In this document: in pieces, positions 26,995 to 35,814 of the stretch
Position numbering within the stretch: the first letter of the stretch is position 1
How the letters are laid out: every line of letters begins with the position of its first letter
Source of the DNA: Sphingobacterium faecium
GTDB taxonomy: Bacteria > Bacteroidota > Bacteroidia > Sphingobacteriales > Sphingobacteriaceae
Assembly: GCF_003054045.1 (NCBI RefSeq)
Contig: NZ_QBKH01000001.1
Coordinates: 558,001-622,000, forward strand
Direction of reading: 5' to 3'
DNA: 64,000 bases
Position numbers and translations under genes: made by a program
Notes under the pieces: model-generated
Databases searched by the model: none
What the model was told of the DNA's origin: nothing
Seen by the model: only the letters and a program-made list of their open reading frames with translations

Positions 26995-27807
26995 ATGAAC
27001 TTTGACTACAACAGCACAAGACCGAAGCTAATCCTAGCTGAATACGGTAGGAATGTGCAAAATATGGTAAACTATATTTGTGATTTACCGACAAAAGAGG
27101 AAAGAAATAAGTATGCTCAAGTTGTCATTGACATGATGGGGGTTTTAAATCCTCATTTACGCGATGTGGCAGATTTTAAGCATAAATTGTGGGATCACTT
27201 ACAAATTATTTCTGACTTTAAAATCGATGTAGATTCACCTTATCCTACAGCAACTCCAGAATTGGTAAAACATGAACCGGAATTGTTAACCTATCCACAG
27301 CATAATATTAAGTACAAACATTACGGTTTTACTGTGGAGAAGATGATTAATAAGGCTATTTCGATCACAGATGAGGAAAAGCGTCAAAAAATGGCTCTTT
27401 CCATTGCCAACTTTATGAAGATGGCTTATACAACTTGGAATAAAGATGCGGTCGCAGATGAATTTATTATTCAAGATTTATCCGAATTATCAAGTAAAGT
27501 TTTGCAATTGCCTGAAGGTACGGTCTTAACAAAACTAGATTTTAAAAGCGCGCCTCCAGGCAATCGTGTAAAAGGAAATAACCCTACTCAGACAACGAAT
27601 AACAATTCAGGTCATTCTAATAATAATCACAGTCGCGGTAGTAATAACAACAACTCAAACAATAGAAGACCTTCTGGCACAAATTCGTTCCAAAAGCGTA
27701 GCAACTCTGGTGGCGGAAGCAGTAATAACAACAATAGACGCCCTTATCAAAATAATAATAATAGCAACAGCAGTAGTAACAGTAACAGCGGCTATAAAAG
27801 AGGATAA
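26995..27807 (+). CDS. DUF4290 domain-containing protein with Asn/Ser/Arg/Gly-rich tail
   Basis: 270 residues. The first about 185 form the Bacteroidota family DUF4290: MNFDYNSTRPKLILAEYGRN, LPTKEERNKYAQVVIDMMG, RDVADFKHKLWDHL and NFMKMAYTTWNKD. The last about 80 residues are low complexity, dominated by Asn, Ser, Gly, Arg and Pro (for example NNHSRGSNNNNSNNRRPSG), resembling the disordered tails of nucleic acid-binding proteins. That comparison is inference. It is 52 nt after uvrD and upstream of murA, closed by a terminator. The AAT/AAC-rich codons of the tail create a spurious open frame on the opposite strand. Confidence 0.85.
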   Translation: MNFDYNSTRPKLILAEYGRNVQNMVNYICDLPTKEERNKYAQVVIDMMGVLNPHLRDVADFKHKLWDHLQIISDFKIDVDSPYPTATPELVKHEPELLTYPQHNIKYKHYGFTVEKMINKAISITDEEKRQKMALSIANFMKMAYTTWNKDAVADEFIIQDLSELSSKVLQLPEGTVLTKLDFKSAPPGNRVKGNNPTQTTNNNSGHSNNNHSRGSNNNNSNNRRPSGTNSFQKRSNSGGGSSNNNNRRPYQNNNNSNSSSNSNSGYKRG

Positions 27808-27833
27808 TTGTTAATACCTTGGGTATTATATAA

Positions 27834-27877
27834 GGCAATTGTGAAGTGATTTATATTTCTTTTCAATTGCTTTTTTT
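27834..27877 (+). terminator. Terminator after DUF4290 gene
   Basis: GCAATTG ... CAATTGC stem with partial extension around a long loop, followed by seven T. It lies 27 nt after the stop and upstream of murA. Confidence 0.6.
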
Positions 27878-27923
27878 CTTATAGATAACGTAAAAGAAAA
27901 TATAAAAAGATATAGGTGTACGA

Positions 27924-29249
27924 ATGAATGCATTTGAAATCAATGGCGGGAAGCCATTAAAAGGAGAGATTATTCCTCAGGGAGCAAAGAATGAAGCATT
28001 ACAAATTTTGTCTGCAGTATTGTTGACGGAAGAGCCCGTGACAATCAGTAATGTTCCCGATATTAAAGACGTTAATAAATTAATTGATCTTTTGAAAGCT
28101 TTAGGGGTAAGTGTTAATCGTATTGATGAGGATACTTATGTTTTTGAAGCAAAAAATATTAATATCGATTATTTCCAATCCAACGAGTTTAAAGAAAAAG
28201 GGGGTAGTTTACGCGGATCTATCATGATCGTTGGACCTTTATTAGCTCGTTTTGGAAAGGCTGCTATTCCGAAACCAGGAGGTGATAAAATCGGTCGCCG
28301 ACGTTTGGATACGCACTTTTTGGGATTTGAAAAGTTGGGAGCTAAGTTTATCTACGATGCGGAAAATCATTTCTTCAATGTTGATGCTTCTCAACTAAAA
28401 GGTGCATATATTTTATTAGATGAAGCGTCAGTGACCGGTACTGCCAACATTGTGATGGCAGCTGTATTGGCAAAAGGAACGACTGAAATCTATAATGCTG
28501 CATGTGAGCCATATCTACAACAGTTATGTAAAATGTTGAATCGCATGGGAGCTAAGATCTCAGGTATCGGTTCAAACTTGCTTACCATAGAAGGAGTAGA
28601 GCGCTTAGGAGGTACCACACACCGGATGTTGCCGGATATGATTGAGATTGGCTCTTTCATTGGACTGGCAGCTATGACAGGCTCTGAGATTACCATCAAA
28701 GATGTTTGTTATAAGGAATTAGGGATTATTCCTACTGTTTTTCAACGATTAGGAATTAAAATGGAACTAAGAGGTGATGATCTTTTTATTCCAACTCAAG
28801 ATTCATATGAAATTGATACTTTTATTGATGGATCAATTTTAACGATATCCGATTCTCCTTGGCCAGGATTTACACCTGATTTATTAAGTATTGTGTTGGT
28901 TGTGGCTACGCAAGCAAAAGGAAATGTTTTGGTTCATCAAAAAATGTTTGAAAGCCGCCTTTTCTTTGTTGATAAATTAATCGATATGGGCGCTCAAATT
29001 ATTCTTTGTGATCCACATCGTGCTACTGTGATTGGTTTGAATAAAATGTATCCTTTGCGAGGTATTGAGATGACTTCTCCAGATATACGTGCAGGAGTAT
29101 CCTTATTAATTGCCGCTTTATCAGCTAAAGGCACTTCTACAATTCATAATATCGAACAAATAGAACGTGGTTATCAACATATTGAAGAACGCTTGAAAAA
29201 ACTAGGGGCTGATATTCGACGTGTAGAGGCAACTCCAAAAGGACATTAA
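27924..29249 (+). CDS. murA: UDP-N-acetylglucosamine 1-carboxyvinyltransferase MurA
   Basis: First committed step of peptidoglycan synthesis: transfer of enolpyruvate from PEP to UDP-GlcNAc. 441 residues in two EPSP-synthase-like domains. Seen: FEINGGKPLKGEI, PQGAKNEALQ, GGSLRGSIMIVGPLLARFG and the active-site loop PKPGGDKIGRRRLDTHF. In E. coli this loop carries Cys115, the target of fosfomycin; here the matching residue is Asp121 (codon 28284-28286). Asp variants in Mycobacterium and Chlamydia are active and fosfomycin-insensitive, so the same is expected here. PDMIEIGSFIGLAAMTGSE and DIRAGVSLLIAALSAKG complete the match. It has its own upstream terminator-separated region. Confidence 0.96.
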   Translation: MNAFEINGGKPLKGEIIPQGAKNEALQILSAVLLTEEPVTISNVPDIKDVNKLIDLLKALGVSVNRIDEDTYVFEAKNINIDYFQSNEFKEKGGSLRGSIMIVGPLLARFGKAAIPKPGGDKIGRRRLDTHFLGFEKLGAKFIYDAENHFFNVDASQLKGAYILLDEASVTGTANIVMAAVLAKGTTEIYNAACEPYLQQLCKMLNRMGAKISGIGSNLLTIEGVERLGGTTHRMLPDMIEIGSFIGLAAMTGSEITIKDVCYKELGIIPTVFQRLGIKMELRGDDLFIPTQDSYEIDTFIDGSILTISDSPWPGFTPDLLSIVLVVATQAKGNVLVHQKMFESRLFFVDKLIDMGAQIILCDPHRATVIGLNKMYPLRGIEMTSPDIRAGVSLLIAALSAKGTSTIHNIEQIERGYQHIEERLKKLGADIRRVEATPKGH

Positions 29250-29313
29250 AACATGGTATTGTCATAATTTAATTTTGTATACTACAAAGGTAGATTTTAT
29301 TTCAATCTTATAA

Positions 29314-29321
29314 TATATTTG
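29314..29321 (+). promoter_or_regulatory. -7 box of the YceI lipoprotein gene
   Basis: TATATTTG matches the consensus and lies 38 nt before the ATG. No -33 element at the right distance was found. Confidence 0.4.
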
Positions 29322-29359
29322 ATAAATCAAATGTTTAAACATATAAAAGTATATTAATT

Positions 29360-29995
29360 ATGAAAAAATTATTGTTATTGCCCGCTATTGCAGCTGTTAT
29401 TATGTCTTCATGCGCTGGAAATCCCGAAGGAAAAAAAGCTGAAGTTCAAGATTCTGTCGCTACTGAACAAATTGATACTCCCGCAGGAGAGGTTTATCAA
29501 GTAGATGTGGCGCAATCGAAAGTAGTATGGACAGGTACAAAAGTAACAGGTGCACATACAGGTACAATTGCAATTAAATCAGGTACTTTAAGTGTAGATA
29601 ATGGTGTTCTCACCGGTGGTACATTTGCGTTGGACTTGAATACAATTAGTTCTACAGACTTGGAAGGTGAGTATAAGGAGAAATTGGATGGACATTTGAA
29701 AGCAGCAGACTTCTTTGATGTAGCTAAATTTCCAGAAGCCACTTTTGTTATCACTAAAGCTGAAGCAGGTGCTACTCCTCAAGATGTGAAAGTCTCTGGT
29801 AACTTAACGATCAAAGGTGTTACTAAAAATATTTCATTCGATACTAAAGTTGTTGAATCAACTGCAACAACAATCAAAACAGAAGCTGATTTTAATATCG
29901 TTCGTGCAGATTGGGGTGTAAGTTATGAAGGTAAAAAAGATGATTTAATCTCTGCTGAAATTAACTTTAAGGTTTCTTTGGTAGCGACTAAATAA
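29360..29995 (+). CDS. YceI family lipoprotein
   Basis: 211-residue lipocalin-like YceI protein. The signal peptide MKKLLLLPAIAAVIMSSCAG places the lipid on Cys18. The YceI domain (about 48-211) shows YQVDVAQSKVVWTGTKVTGAHTG, FALDLNTISSTDLEG, HLKAADFFDVAKFPEATF and NLTIKGVTKNISFDTKV, ending with DWGVSYEGKKDDLISAEINF. YceI folds bind isoprenoid or other amphiphilic molecules, and the role is often linked to stress; neither is shown here. A 46-bp palindromic terminator closes the gene and faces smc. Confidence 0.93.
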   Translation: MKKLLLLPAIAAVIMSSCAGNPEGKKAEVQDSVATEQIDTPAGEVYQVDVAQSKVVWTGTKVTGAHTGTIAIKSGTLSVDNGVLTGGTFALDLNTISSTDLEGEYKEKLDGHLKAADFFDVAKFPEATFVITKAEAGATPQDVKVSGNLTIKGVTKNISFDTKVVESTATTIKTEADFNIVRADWGVSYEGKKDDLISAEINFKVSLVATK

Positions 29996-30014
29996 TATCA
30001 ACTGCTTAGAAGCA

Positions 30015-30060
30015 GTATAAAAAAAGGAGCGATAAAATTTTATCGCTCCTTTTTTTATAC
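30015..30060. terminator. Bidirectional terminator between YceI and smc genes
   Basis: Perfect 46-bp palindrome of GTATAAAAAAAGGAGCGATA and its complement, with A-run and T-run flanks serving both convergent genes. A small CTGCTT/AAGCAG hairpin sits just to its left. Confidence 0.85.
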
Positions 30061-30091
30061 AATAGGCCGCCTTAGCAACTGTTATGAAACC

Positions 30092-33000
30092 TTAAGCAAC
30101 ATCTCTCAAATCTACAGCAACTACGCGTGATACACCTTGCTCGACCATGGTTACACCATAGATGATATCGGTGCTTGCTATCGTTTTCTTATTGTGAGAA
30201 ACCACTATAAATTGTGAGTTCTTCGAAAAGTCGCGAATAATGTTGTTAAATTTATCAATATTAGTATCATCCAATGGTGCATCCACCTCATCAAAGATAC
30301 AGAAGGGGGCAGGCTTAGATAGATACAGCGAGAACAAAAGCGCCGTAGAAGTTAATGTTTTCTCGCCCCCAGATAACTGATTGATCGAAAGTGGTCTTTT
30401 TCCTTTTGGACGCGCGATGATATCAATATCTGAATCTAAAGGTTTGGAAGGATCTGTTAGGATTAAATCACAGCTATCCTCTTCATTAAATAAGGAACGG
30501 AAAACTTTGATAAAGTTATCACGGACACTATTGAATGTAAACATAAATTGTACTTCTGCGGTATCATCAATTTCTTTAATTGTTGCCATTAAAGATCCTT
30601 TTGCTTCTAATAAATCAGCTTTTTCTTTATTGATAAAGTTGTAACGTTCATTCATCTCATCAAAAGCTTCTTTGGCCATTAAATTGATAGAACCATATTC
30701 ATTCAACTGTTTTTTCAGCTTAGTACATTTGGCTACAAGTGCATCCTGATCTTCGGAAATCGTGGGCGCTTCTTCCTGGTCCAATAAATCTTTCAATTCA
30801 ATATTAAACTCCGCTGATAGGCGCTCTTTTAACGTATTGAGATCAATTTGAAGTGTCGTTTTCTTATCTTTTATTTCAGAAATTAGGAGATCGTCTTGTT
30901 CTTTTGAACGACGATACTGGATGATCTGTTCCTCAAGCTCATTGATTTGTTTCCGTACGCCATAGTAATTCTTTTCTAAGTCCTCTAAACCCTTTTCTAA
31001 CGCATCTTTCTGGGTATACATATCCACGAGGTCTTCATCTTCTTCATCGACGAATTGGGCCGTATTTTTTAAAGAAAGTTGCACTTCTGCGAGATCTTTA
31101 CTGTTACGATCGATACGGTTTTGAAAATCATCTTGTTGCGTTTCTCGGAATTCAAGATCTTTATTGATATTTGAAACCTTGTTTTGCTGTTGGTGGTAAG
31201 CAATATTCCCTTGATTATAGCTGGCAGATTTCTCGGTTAAGATTTCAGAAATTTCATTGAAACGATCCTGATAGTCTTGTAAATCACCAACCTGTTGTTC
31301 ACGTTCGTTTTTGAAATCTTGTATTTTGGGTTCCAAAATCAACAAATCATTTTCGATGGCGACAATTTTATCTTGTATATCCTTCTTGCGATTGAGCGCA
31401 TTGGTAATAAAGGTTTGATACTGTTCTTGTTTTGTTTTAACAGATATCAGTTCATTATTTAACCGGTTTAGTTGAAAACGAAGTTCATCAATTGTTTCCT
31501 TTTGCGAATTCGATTGTAGAGCTGTTAAGCGTCCAGTCTCATCTGCTATTTTATCTTGTAAAATATGGATACTTTCATTAAGCGTTTTGATTTCTTTCGC
31601 TAAGATTTCAATATTTTTAGCACGTCCAATTCTTTTTCCTTCAAATAATCCAACAGACCCCCCTGATAGCCCCAATTTGCTTTTAGAAAATTTACCATTT
31701 TTTTGCAAAATAATAGTATCTCCTTGAGGTAGTGCTAGTTCGAGTTCATGATCACGTTCACGTTGTAAAATAAAAACATGTTGCAGCAGTACTTGACACA
31801 GGGGTTTGAATCTGTCATCAACAGTAATCACATCCAATGCCGGTGTCAGGAGGTCATGATCAATTGATGGAGCAGTGGGTACTGACTCAATAGCATCCAG
31901 AATAAAGAAATTTGCACGTCCACGGGCCGCGTCACTCAAAAGGTTGATCGCCTGAACAGCATCCTGTTGTGTTTCCACGACATAATGGTTCATGATCGGT
32001 TCCAAATAATTTTCGATTGCTACACGATAATCTTCTTCACAGAATAGGATATCCGAAAATAAAGGTGGCTGCTTTTTCCAGCCTGCATTTTTCTTTAAAA
32101 ATCGGATGGAGTCCGGAAATCCTTCTAAGTTATCTATTAATGATTTTGTTAAGTTATATTCGTTTTGCTTGGCATCTGCTAATCTAGATTCTTTACTTAG
32201 ATCTTCTTTGAGGGTATTGATGTTTGTAGTATGATGCTGCAGTTGCGTTTGCAACTCTTCTTCCATTTGTATGGCGGTCTCATACTGTTGCTGTTGTGTT
32301 TCAACACGTCCTTCCAACTCGGCAACCGCGATGTTGAATTGATTTAATTCTGCTTCTTTTGATTCGGTATCCGCCAGTGTGCGGACAGACTCTTGCAAAA
32401 GGGCTTCTTTTTGTATATTTAATACTGCAATATCCTTTTCAAGCCTATAAATATTGTCCTGCAATGATGTACTTTCTTTATTGAAAGCATCGAGTTTTCC
32501 TTTGGCAGCTTGCTGTTGACCTCTCAGTTCTTCGACTTCAAATTTATCCTTTTCAAGATTCGCTTGAAAATTATCCAATTGCTGTTGTTCATGAAATAAT
32601 TCTTCATGGAGACGTTTAATGGTATAGAGCACATGATTGAGCTGCTGATTGTCATTGTTGATCTCCAGATTCAGCCGATTTTCTTTGTCTTGAAGATTTT
32701 TAAGCTGCTCGTTTTTAACTTTTTTCTCCGACTCATAATTTCGGATTTTATTGATAAACTCTTGCGTTGCTTTTTGTTGTAGGGAGACGTTTTTTTCTTG
32801 CTCTAAATTATCTTCACGAATTTGCTTCAATTCATTTTCAGCTTTACTGATATGTTCTTGAGCATCTGTGCTTTGCTTGTTCAATTTAGATTCCTGCTGC
32901 TGTAAACGTTCCAATTCACTGCTGAAATCTCCGATGCGATAGTAGGCTAGATTGATGCTACTTTGACGGTATTCATCTTTTAACAGCGTATATTTTTCTG

Positions 33001-33634
33001 CTTTTTTAGCTTGACCTTCCAAAGACCTTAAGTTTTTAGTGATCTCAAAGAGCAGATCATCTACACGACTTAAATCGACTTCGGTGTCTCTAAGCTTATT
33101 TAAGGTTTGTTTTTTGCGAACTTTGTATTTGGAAATTCCTGAAGCCTCTTCAAATAGATTACGACGTGAGTTTTCTTTATTATTGATTATTTCATCGATC
33201 ATCCTCAATTCAATGATCGAATACGAATCAGCACCAACCCCTGTGTCTAGAAAGAGGTCAGTAATATCTTTTAAACGACATTTTACATCGTTCAATCGAT
33301 ACTCACTATCCCCGTTTCTAAACAATTTACGCGTCACGGTGACTGTCGTAAATGCGGTAGGAAGCACATTTTTATTATTATCAAACGTGAGCGATACTTC
33401 AGCCAAGTTTGCGGCTTTACGATTTTTCGTTCCATTAAAAATGATATTTTCCATTTTTTCTGAACGGAGCATCCGTGTACTTTGCTCTCCCAAAACCCAA
33501 CGTATTGCATCTACAACATTTGATTTTCCACAACCATTAGGACCCACGATAGCCGTGACGCCTTCATTAAAGTTGATGGTGATCTTGTCGCCGAAGCTTT
33601 TGAATCCTTTTATTTCTAGTTTGGTTAACTGCAT
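30092..33634 (-). CDS. smc: Chromosome segregation protein SMC
   Basis: 1180-residue SMC ATPase, the core of bacterial condensin. The N-terminal head begins MQLTKLEIKGFKSFGDK with Walker A GPNGCGKSN at residues 31-39. Long coiled coils run to about 500 and from about 680 to 1010. The globular hinge lies between (about 510-670, including FPDSIRFLKKNAGW and SKSKLGLSGGSVGLFEG). The C-terminal head has the signature INQLSGGEKTLTS near 1088, Walker B FCIFDEVDAPLDDTN and VVSHNKKTI. The kleisin and ScpB genes are not adjacent. It is on the minus strand and preceded by a 143-nt gap. Confidence 0.96.
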   Translation of the reverse strand: MQLTKLEIKGFKSFGDKITINFNEGVTAIVGPNGCGKSNVVDAIRWVLGEQSTRMLRSEKMENIIFNGTKNRKAANLAEVSLTFDNNKNVLPTAFTTVTVTRKLFRNGDSEYRLNDVKCRLKDITDLFLDTGVGADSYSIIELRMIDEIINNKENSRRNLFEEASGISKYKVRKKQTLNKLRDTEVDLSRVDDLLFEITKNLRSLEGQAKKAEKYTLLKDEYRQSSINLAYYRIGDFSSELERLQQQESKLNKQSTDAQEHISKAENELKQIREDNLEQEKNVSLQQKATQEFINKIRNYESEKKVKNEQLKNLQDKENRLNLEINNDNQQLNHVLYTIKRLHEELFHEQQQLDNFQANLEKDKFEVEELRGQQQAAKGKLDAFNKESTSLQDNIYRLEKDIAVLNIQKEALLQESVRTLADTESKEAELNQFNIAVAELEGRVETQQQQYETAIQMEEELQTQLQHHTTNINTLKEDLSKESRLADAKQNEYNLTKSLIDNLEGFPDSIRFLKKNAGWKKQPPLFSDILFCEEDYRVAIENYLEPIMNHYVVETQQDAVQAINLLSDAARGRANFFILDAIESVPTAPSIDHDLLTPALDVITVDDRFKPLCQVLLQHVFILQRERDHELELALPQGDTIILQKNGKFSKSKLGLSGGSVGLFEGKRIGRAKNIEILAKEIKTLNESIHILQDKIADETGRLTALQSNSQKETIDELRFQLNRLNNELISVKTKQEQYQTFITNALNRKKDIQDKIVAIENDLLILEPKIQDFKNEREQQVGDLQDYQDRFNEISEILTEKSASYNQGNIAYHQQQNKVSNINKDLEFRETQQDDFQNRIDRNSKDLAEVQLSLKNTAQFVDEEDEDLVDMYTQKDALEKGLEDLEKNYYGVRKQINELEEQIIQYRRSKEQDDLLISEIKDKKTTLQIDLNTLKERLSAEFNIELKDLLDQEEAPTISEDQDALVAKCTKLKKQLNEYGSINLMAKEAFDEMNERYNFINKEKADLLEAKGSLMATIKEIDDTAEVQFMFTFNSVRDNFIKVFRSLFNEEDSCDLILTDPSKPLDSDIDIIARPKGKRPLSINQLSGGEKTLTSTALLFSLYLSKPAPFCIFDEVDAPLDDTNIDKFNNIIRDFSKNSQFIVVSHNKKTIASTDIIYGVTMVEQGVSRVVAVDLRDVA

Positions 33635-33777
33635 TTATACTACAATTTTTCTGCATTAAATAGGAAACGAAATTAAGAAATAAGTTCAACTTATTCGCAC
33701 GATTTTGCGATTCAAAAGCATAAGTTTTGGTAACCTGATGGTTATGTCTGATTATGAAAATTGTTCATGGAAAACCA

Positions 33778-34479
33778 TTAACAACATCCTGCTTCACTAT
33801 CGCAGCTAGGACCTTCATTATCATTCATAATGATTGCCGGTTTGGCATCATCATAGGCTTGACGAAGTGTTTTCTCAAACATTTCTAAAGGTTGTGCTCC
33901 TGCGATTCCAAATTTTTGGTTAAAAACAAAAAACGGAACGCCACGTAAACCTAAGTTGATGCCTTCTTGAATATCTTGTGTCACTTCGTAGGCAAAGCGG
34001 TCACTGTGTAGCAGCTCTTCAACAGCTATTTGATCTAGACCTATTTCTACAGCGAGTGCAGTTAAACTGTCGATATGATTGATATCTGTACCTTCACTAA
34101 AATGTGCTTTAAATAAGCGCTCTTTTAATACATTGCCCTGACCGATTTCTTGAGCGAAATGAATGAGGCGATGTGCATTTAAGGTGTTAACGATCAATGA
34201 TTTTTCAAAATTAAAGTCAATATTCAGAGACTTGCCGATGGACTGTACTTGATGCATCATGCCCAAAGTCTCTTCTTCACTCAATCCTTTGGCATCTTTG
34301 ATGTACTTAATTGCGGGTATGCCTGCTGCATCTTGTGGAAATTGAGGATGCAATTGGTAGGATTTCCATACAATTTCTACTTCATCACGATGTGGAAAGG
34401 ATGCTAAAGCTTGTTCTAATCTTTTTTTGCCAATATAACAAAATGGACAAACGATATCAGACCAAATTTCTATTTTCAT
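33778..34479 (-). CDS. DsbA family (FrnE-like) thiol oxidoreductase
   Basis: 233-residue thioredoxin-fold protein of the DsbA/FrnE/2-hydroxychromene-2-carboxylate isomerase group, with CPFC redox motif at residues 11-14 (MKIEIWSDIVCPFCYIG). No signal peptide, so it is cytoplasmic. GLRGVPFFVFNQKFGIAGAQP holds the cis-Pro loop before the last strand. The protein ends in a Cys-rich tail, CDSEAGCC, which could be a metal or redox switch (inference). It is third in a TetR/nitroreductase/DsbA-like operon, 54 nt after the nitroreductase, suggesting control by the TetR protein and a role in thiol or electrophile stress. Confidence 0.88.
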   Translation of the reverse strand: MKIEIWSDIVCPFCYIGKKRLEQALASFPHRDEVEIVWKSYQLHPQFPQDAAGIPAIKYIKDAKGLSEEETLGMMHQVQSIGKSLNIDFNFEKSLIVNTLNAHRLIHFAQEIGQGNVLKERLFKAHFSEGTDINHIDSLTALAVEIGLDQIAVEELLHSDRFAYEVTQDIQEGINLGLRGVPFFVFNQKFGIAGAQPLEMFEKTLRQAYDDAKPAIIMNDNEGPSCDSEAGCC

Positions 34480-34533
34480 AATATGTGCTTAATAATGGGA
34501 ACATTCTTCATTAGAGGGTTCCCAGAAATATAT

Positions 34534-35166
34534 CTAGTTAAATTTAATAATAAAATCTTCTTGGAGCGGTCTCACTTTTTTCATGTTCACTAACCAGTCA
34601 TGAGCTTCATCACGATAGCCGATTGCTATGATGGACACTGATTTAAGACCTAATTTATCCAGTTCAAGTAAGGCATCTAATTGTTCATTGTTGAAACCTT
34701 CCATAGGAGTGGCATCAATCTTTTGCTCTGCTGCTGCTGCTAATGCCAATCCAAAACCAATATAAGCTTGACGCGCAGCATGACTAAATTGCTGTTCTTG
34801 AGACAATGCTGATAATTGTGCGAATAAGTTATTTTTGTAATCATCTGCAAAGTTTAAAGGTAATCCTCTTTCTTCTGCTTGTTGTGCAAAAGTTGCTTCG
34901 ACACGTTCTTTTGTATAGGCATCGTACGCTGCAAATACCAAGATATGTGAACTATCGACGATTTGTGATTGTCCATATGCGATGGGCTGGATTTTAGCTT
35001 TCCATTCTGGATCAGAAATTTCAATGACGCGAAAAGGATGTAATCCAGAGGAAGTAGGAGCCAGGCGAGCAGCTTCTAAAATGTAGTCAATTTTTTCTTG
35101 TGCTACAGGAGTGCCATTCATTTTCTTGGTGGCATATCTCCATTTTAAATCTTCTAATAAACTCAT
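34534..35166 (-). CDS. Nitroreductase family NAD(P)H-dependent oxidoreductase
   Basis: 210-residue FMN-dependent oxidoreductase of the NfsB type. The N terminus LLEDLKWRYATKKMNGTPVA and LEAARLAPTSSGLHPFRVIEI form the FMN phosphate and ring contacts. ARQAYIGFGLALAAAAEQKIDATPMEGF and VSIIAIGYRDEAHDWL follow. Such enzymes reduce nitro compounds, quinones or flavins using a nicotinamide. The start at 35166 is one base after the TetR stop (35168), so translation of the pair is tightly linked. Likely part of a redox or xenobiotic response controlled by the upstream regulator. Confidence 0.9.
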   Translation of the reverse strand: MSLLEDLKWRYATKKMNGTPVAQEKIDYILEAARLAPTSSGLHPFRVIEISDPEWKAKIQPIAYGQSQIVDSSHILVFAAYDAYTKERVEATFAQQAEERGLPLNFADDYKNNLFAQLSALSQEQQFSHAARQAYIGFGLALAAAAEQKIDATPMEGFNNEQLDALLELDKLGLKSVSIIAIGYRDEAHDWLVNMKKVRPLQEDFIIKFN

Positions 35167-35167
35167 G

Positions 35168-35779
35168 TTAGTTATGATGATGTTTTAATGATATAATAAA
35201 TCCTTGAATCGCATCTGTTAAAATTGGAGACACTTCTTCTGGATTGGTTTTTTGGTTTGATAGAAATTCAATAGTGATAATGCCATGTAAAATCGACCAA
35301 AAGGTTTTGAACTTTAAATACAGATCGATCTGATCGACATTATTTTCAGTTATACATTTGGAAATGCAAGTTAACATGACAGTAGATGTTGCTTTCATTT
35401 CTTTAATACTGTTAACGACCTCGCATTGTGGAATGCCTAATCCAAACATAATTTCATAACATTTTTTATGTTCAAGGGCAAATTTCCAGTATGATGTGGC
35501 GATGTTGTATAAATTGTCGTCAGCACTTTTATTGAGGTCCACGGCAGAAGCGAGTTGCTCTGCCATCATCGCAAAACCTTGTCTAGTAAAATAAGCAATA
35601 ATGGCATCTTTGTTTTCAAAGTGCTTATAGATCACGGGTACACTGTACTCGATAGCATCGGCAATTTTACGAATCGAAAGTGCCTGCCAGCCCTCTTCCT
35701 CTACAATAAGCCATGACTGTTCAATTATTTGTAATTTAATTTTTTCTAAATCTCTTAATTTGCGCTCTACAACCCCCAT
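35168..35779 (-). CDS. TetR/AcrR family transcriptional regulator
   Basis: 203-residue TetR regulator. The N-terminal helix-turn-helix is clear: IIEQSWLIVEEEGWQALSIR, KIADAIEYSVPVIYKHFENK, then DAIIAYFTRQGF. The C-terminal ligand domain resembles the TetR_C WHG type. It is first gene of the operon with the nitroreductase and the DsbA-like gene. An exact -7 box (35807-35814) is followed directly by TTAACA-G-TGTTAG, an almost perfect palindrome at the expected transcription start, so autorepression is likely. The ligand is unknown; electrophiles or quinones would fit the neighbours. Confidence 0.92.
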   Translation of the reverse strand: MGVVERKLRDLEKIKLQIIEQSWLIVEEEGWQALSIRKIADAIEYSVPVIYKHFENKDAIIAYFTRQGFAMMAEQLASAVDLNKSADDNLYNIATSYWKFALEHKKCYEIMFGLGIPQCEVVNSIKEMKATSTVMLTCISKCITENNVDQIDLYLKFKTFWSILHGIITIEFLSNQKTNPEEVSPILTDAIQGFIISLKHHHN

Positions 35780-35793
35780 CTATACTCCATTAG

Positions 35794-35814
35794 TTAACAG
35801 TGTTAGCAAAATTA
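35794..35814 (-). promoter_or_regulatory. TetR operon promoter and operator
   Basis: Minus-strand -7 box TAATTTTG at 35814-35807. The operator-like dyad TTAACAGTGTTAG lies at 35794-35806, with one mismatch between half sites. A further TTAACA half site overlaps the box at 35812-35817. A repressor bound here would cover the transcription start. Confidence 0.55.

Noticed and set aside
27617..27838. Minus-strand frame rich in Tyr and Cys opposite the DUF4290 tail
   Set aside because: It is the mirror of the AAT/AAC-rich Asn tail and not a gene.
33039..33659. 206-codon plus-strand frame opposite the start of smc
   Set aside because: It lies fully antisense to the conserved SMC head domain, which explains the sequence.
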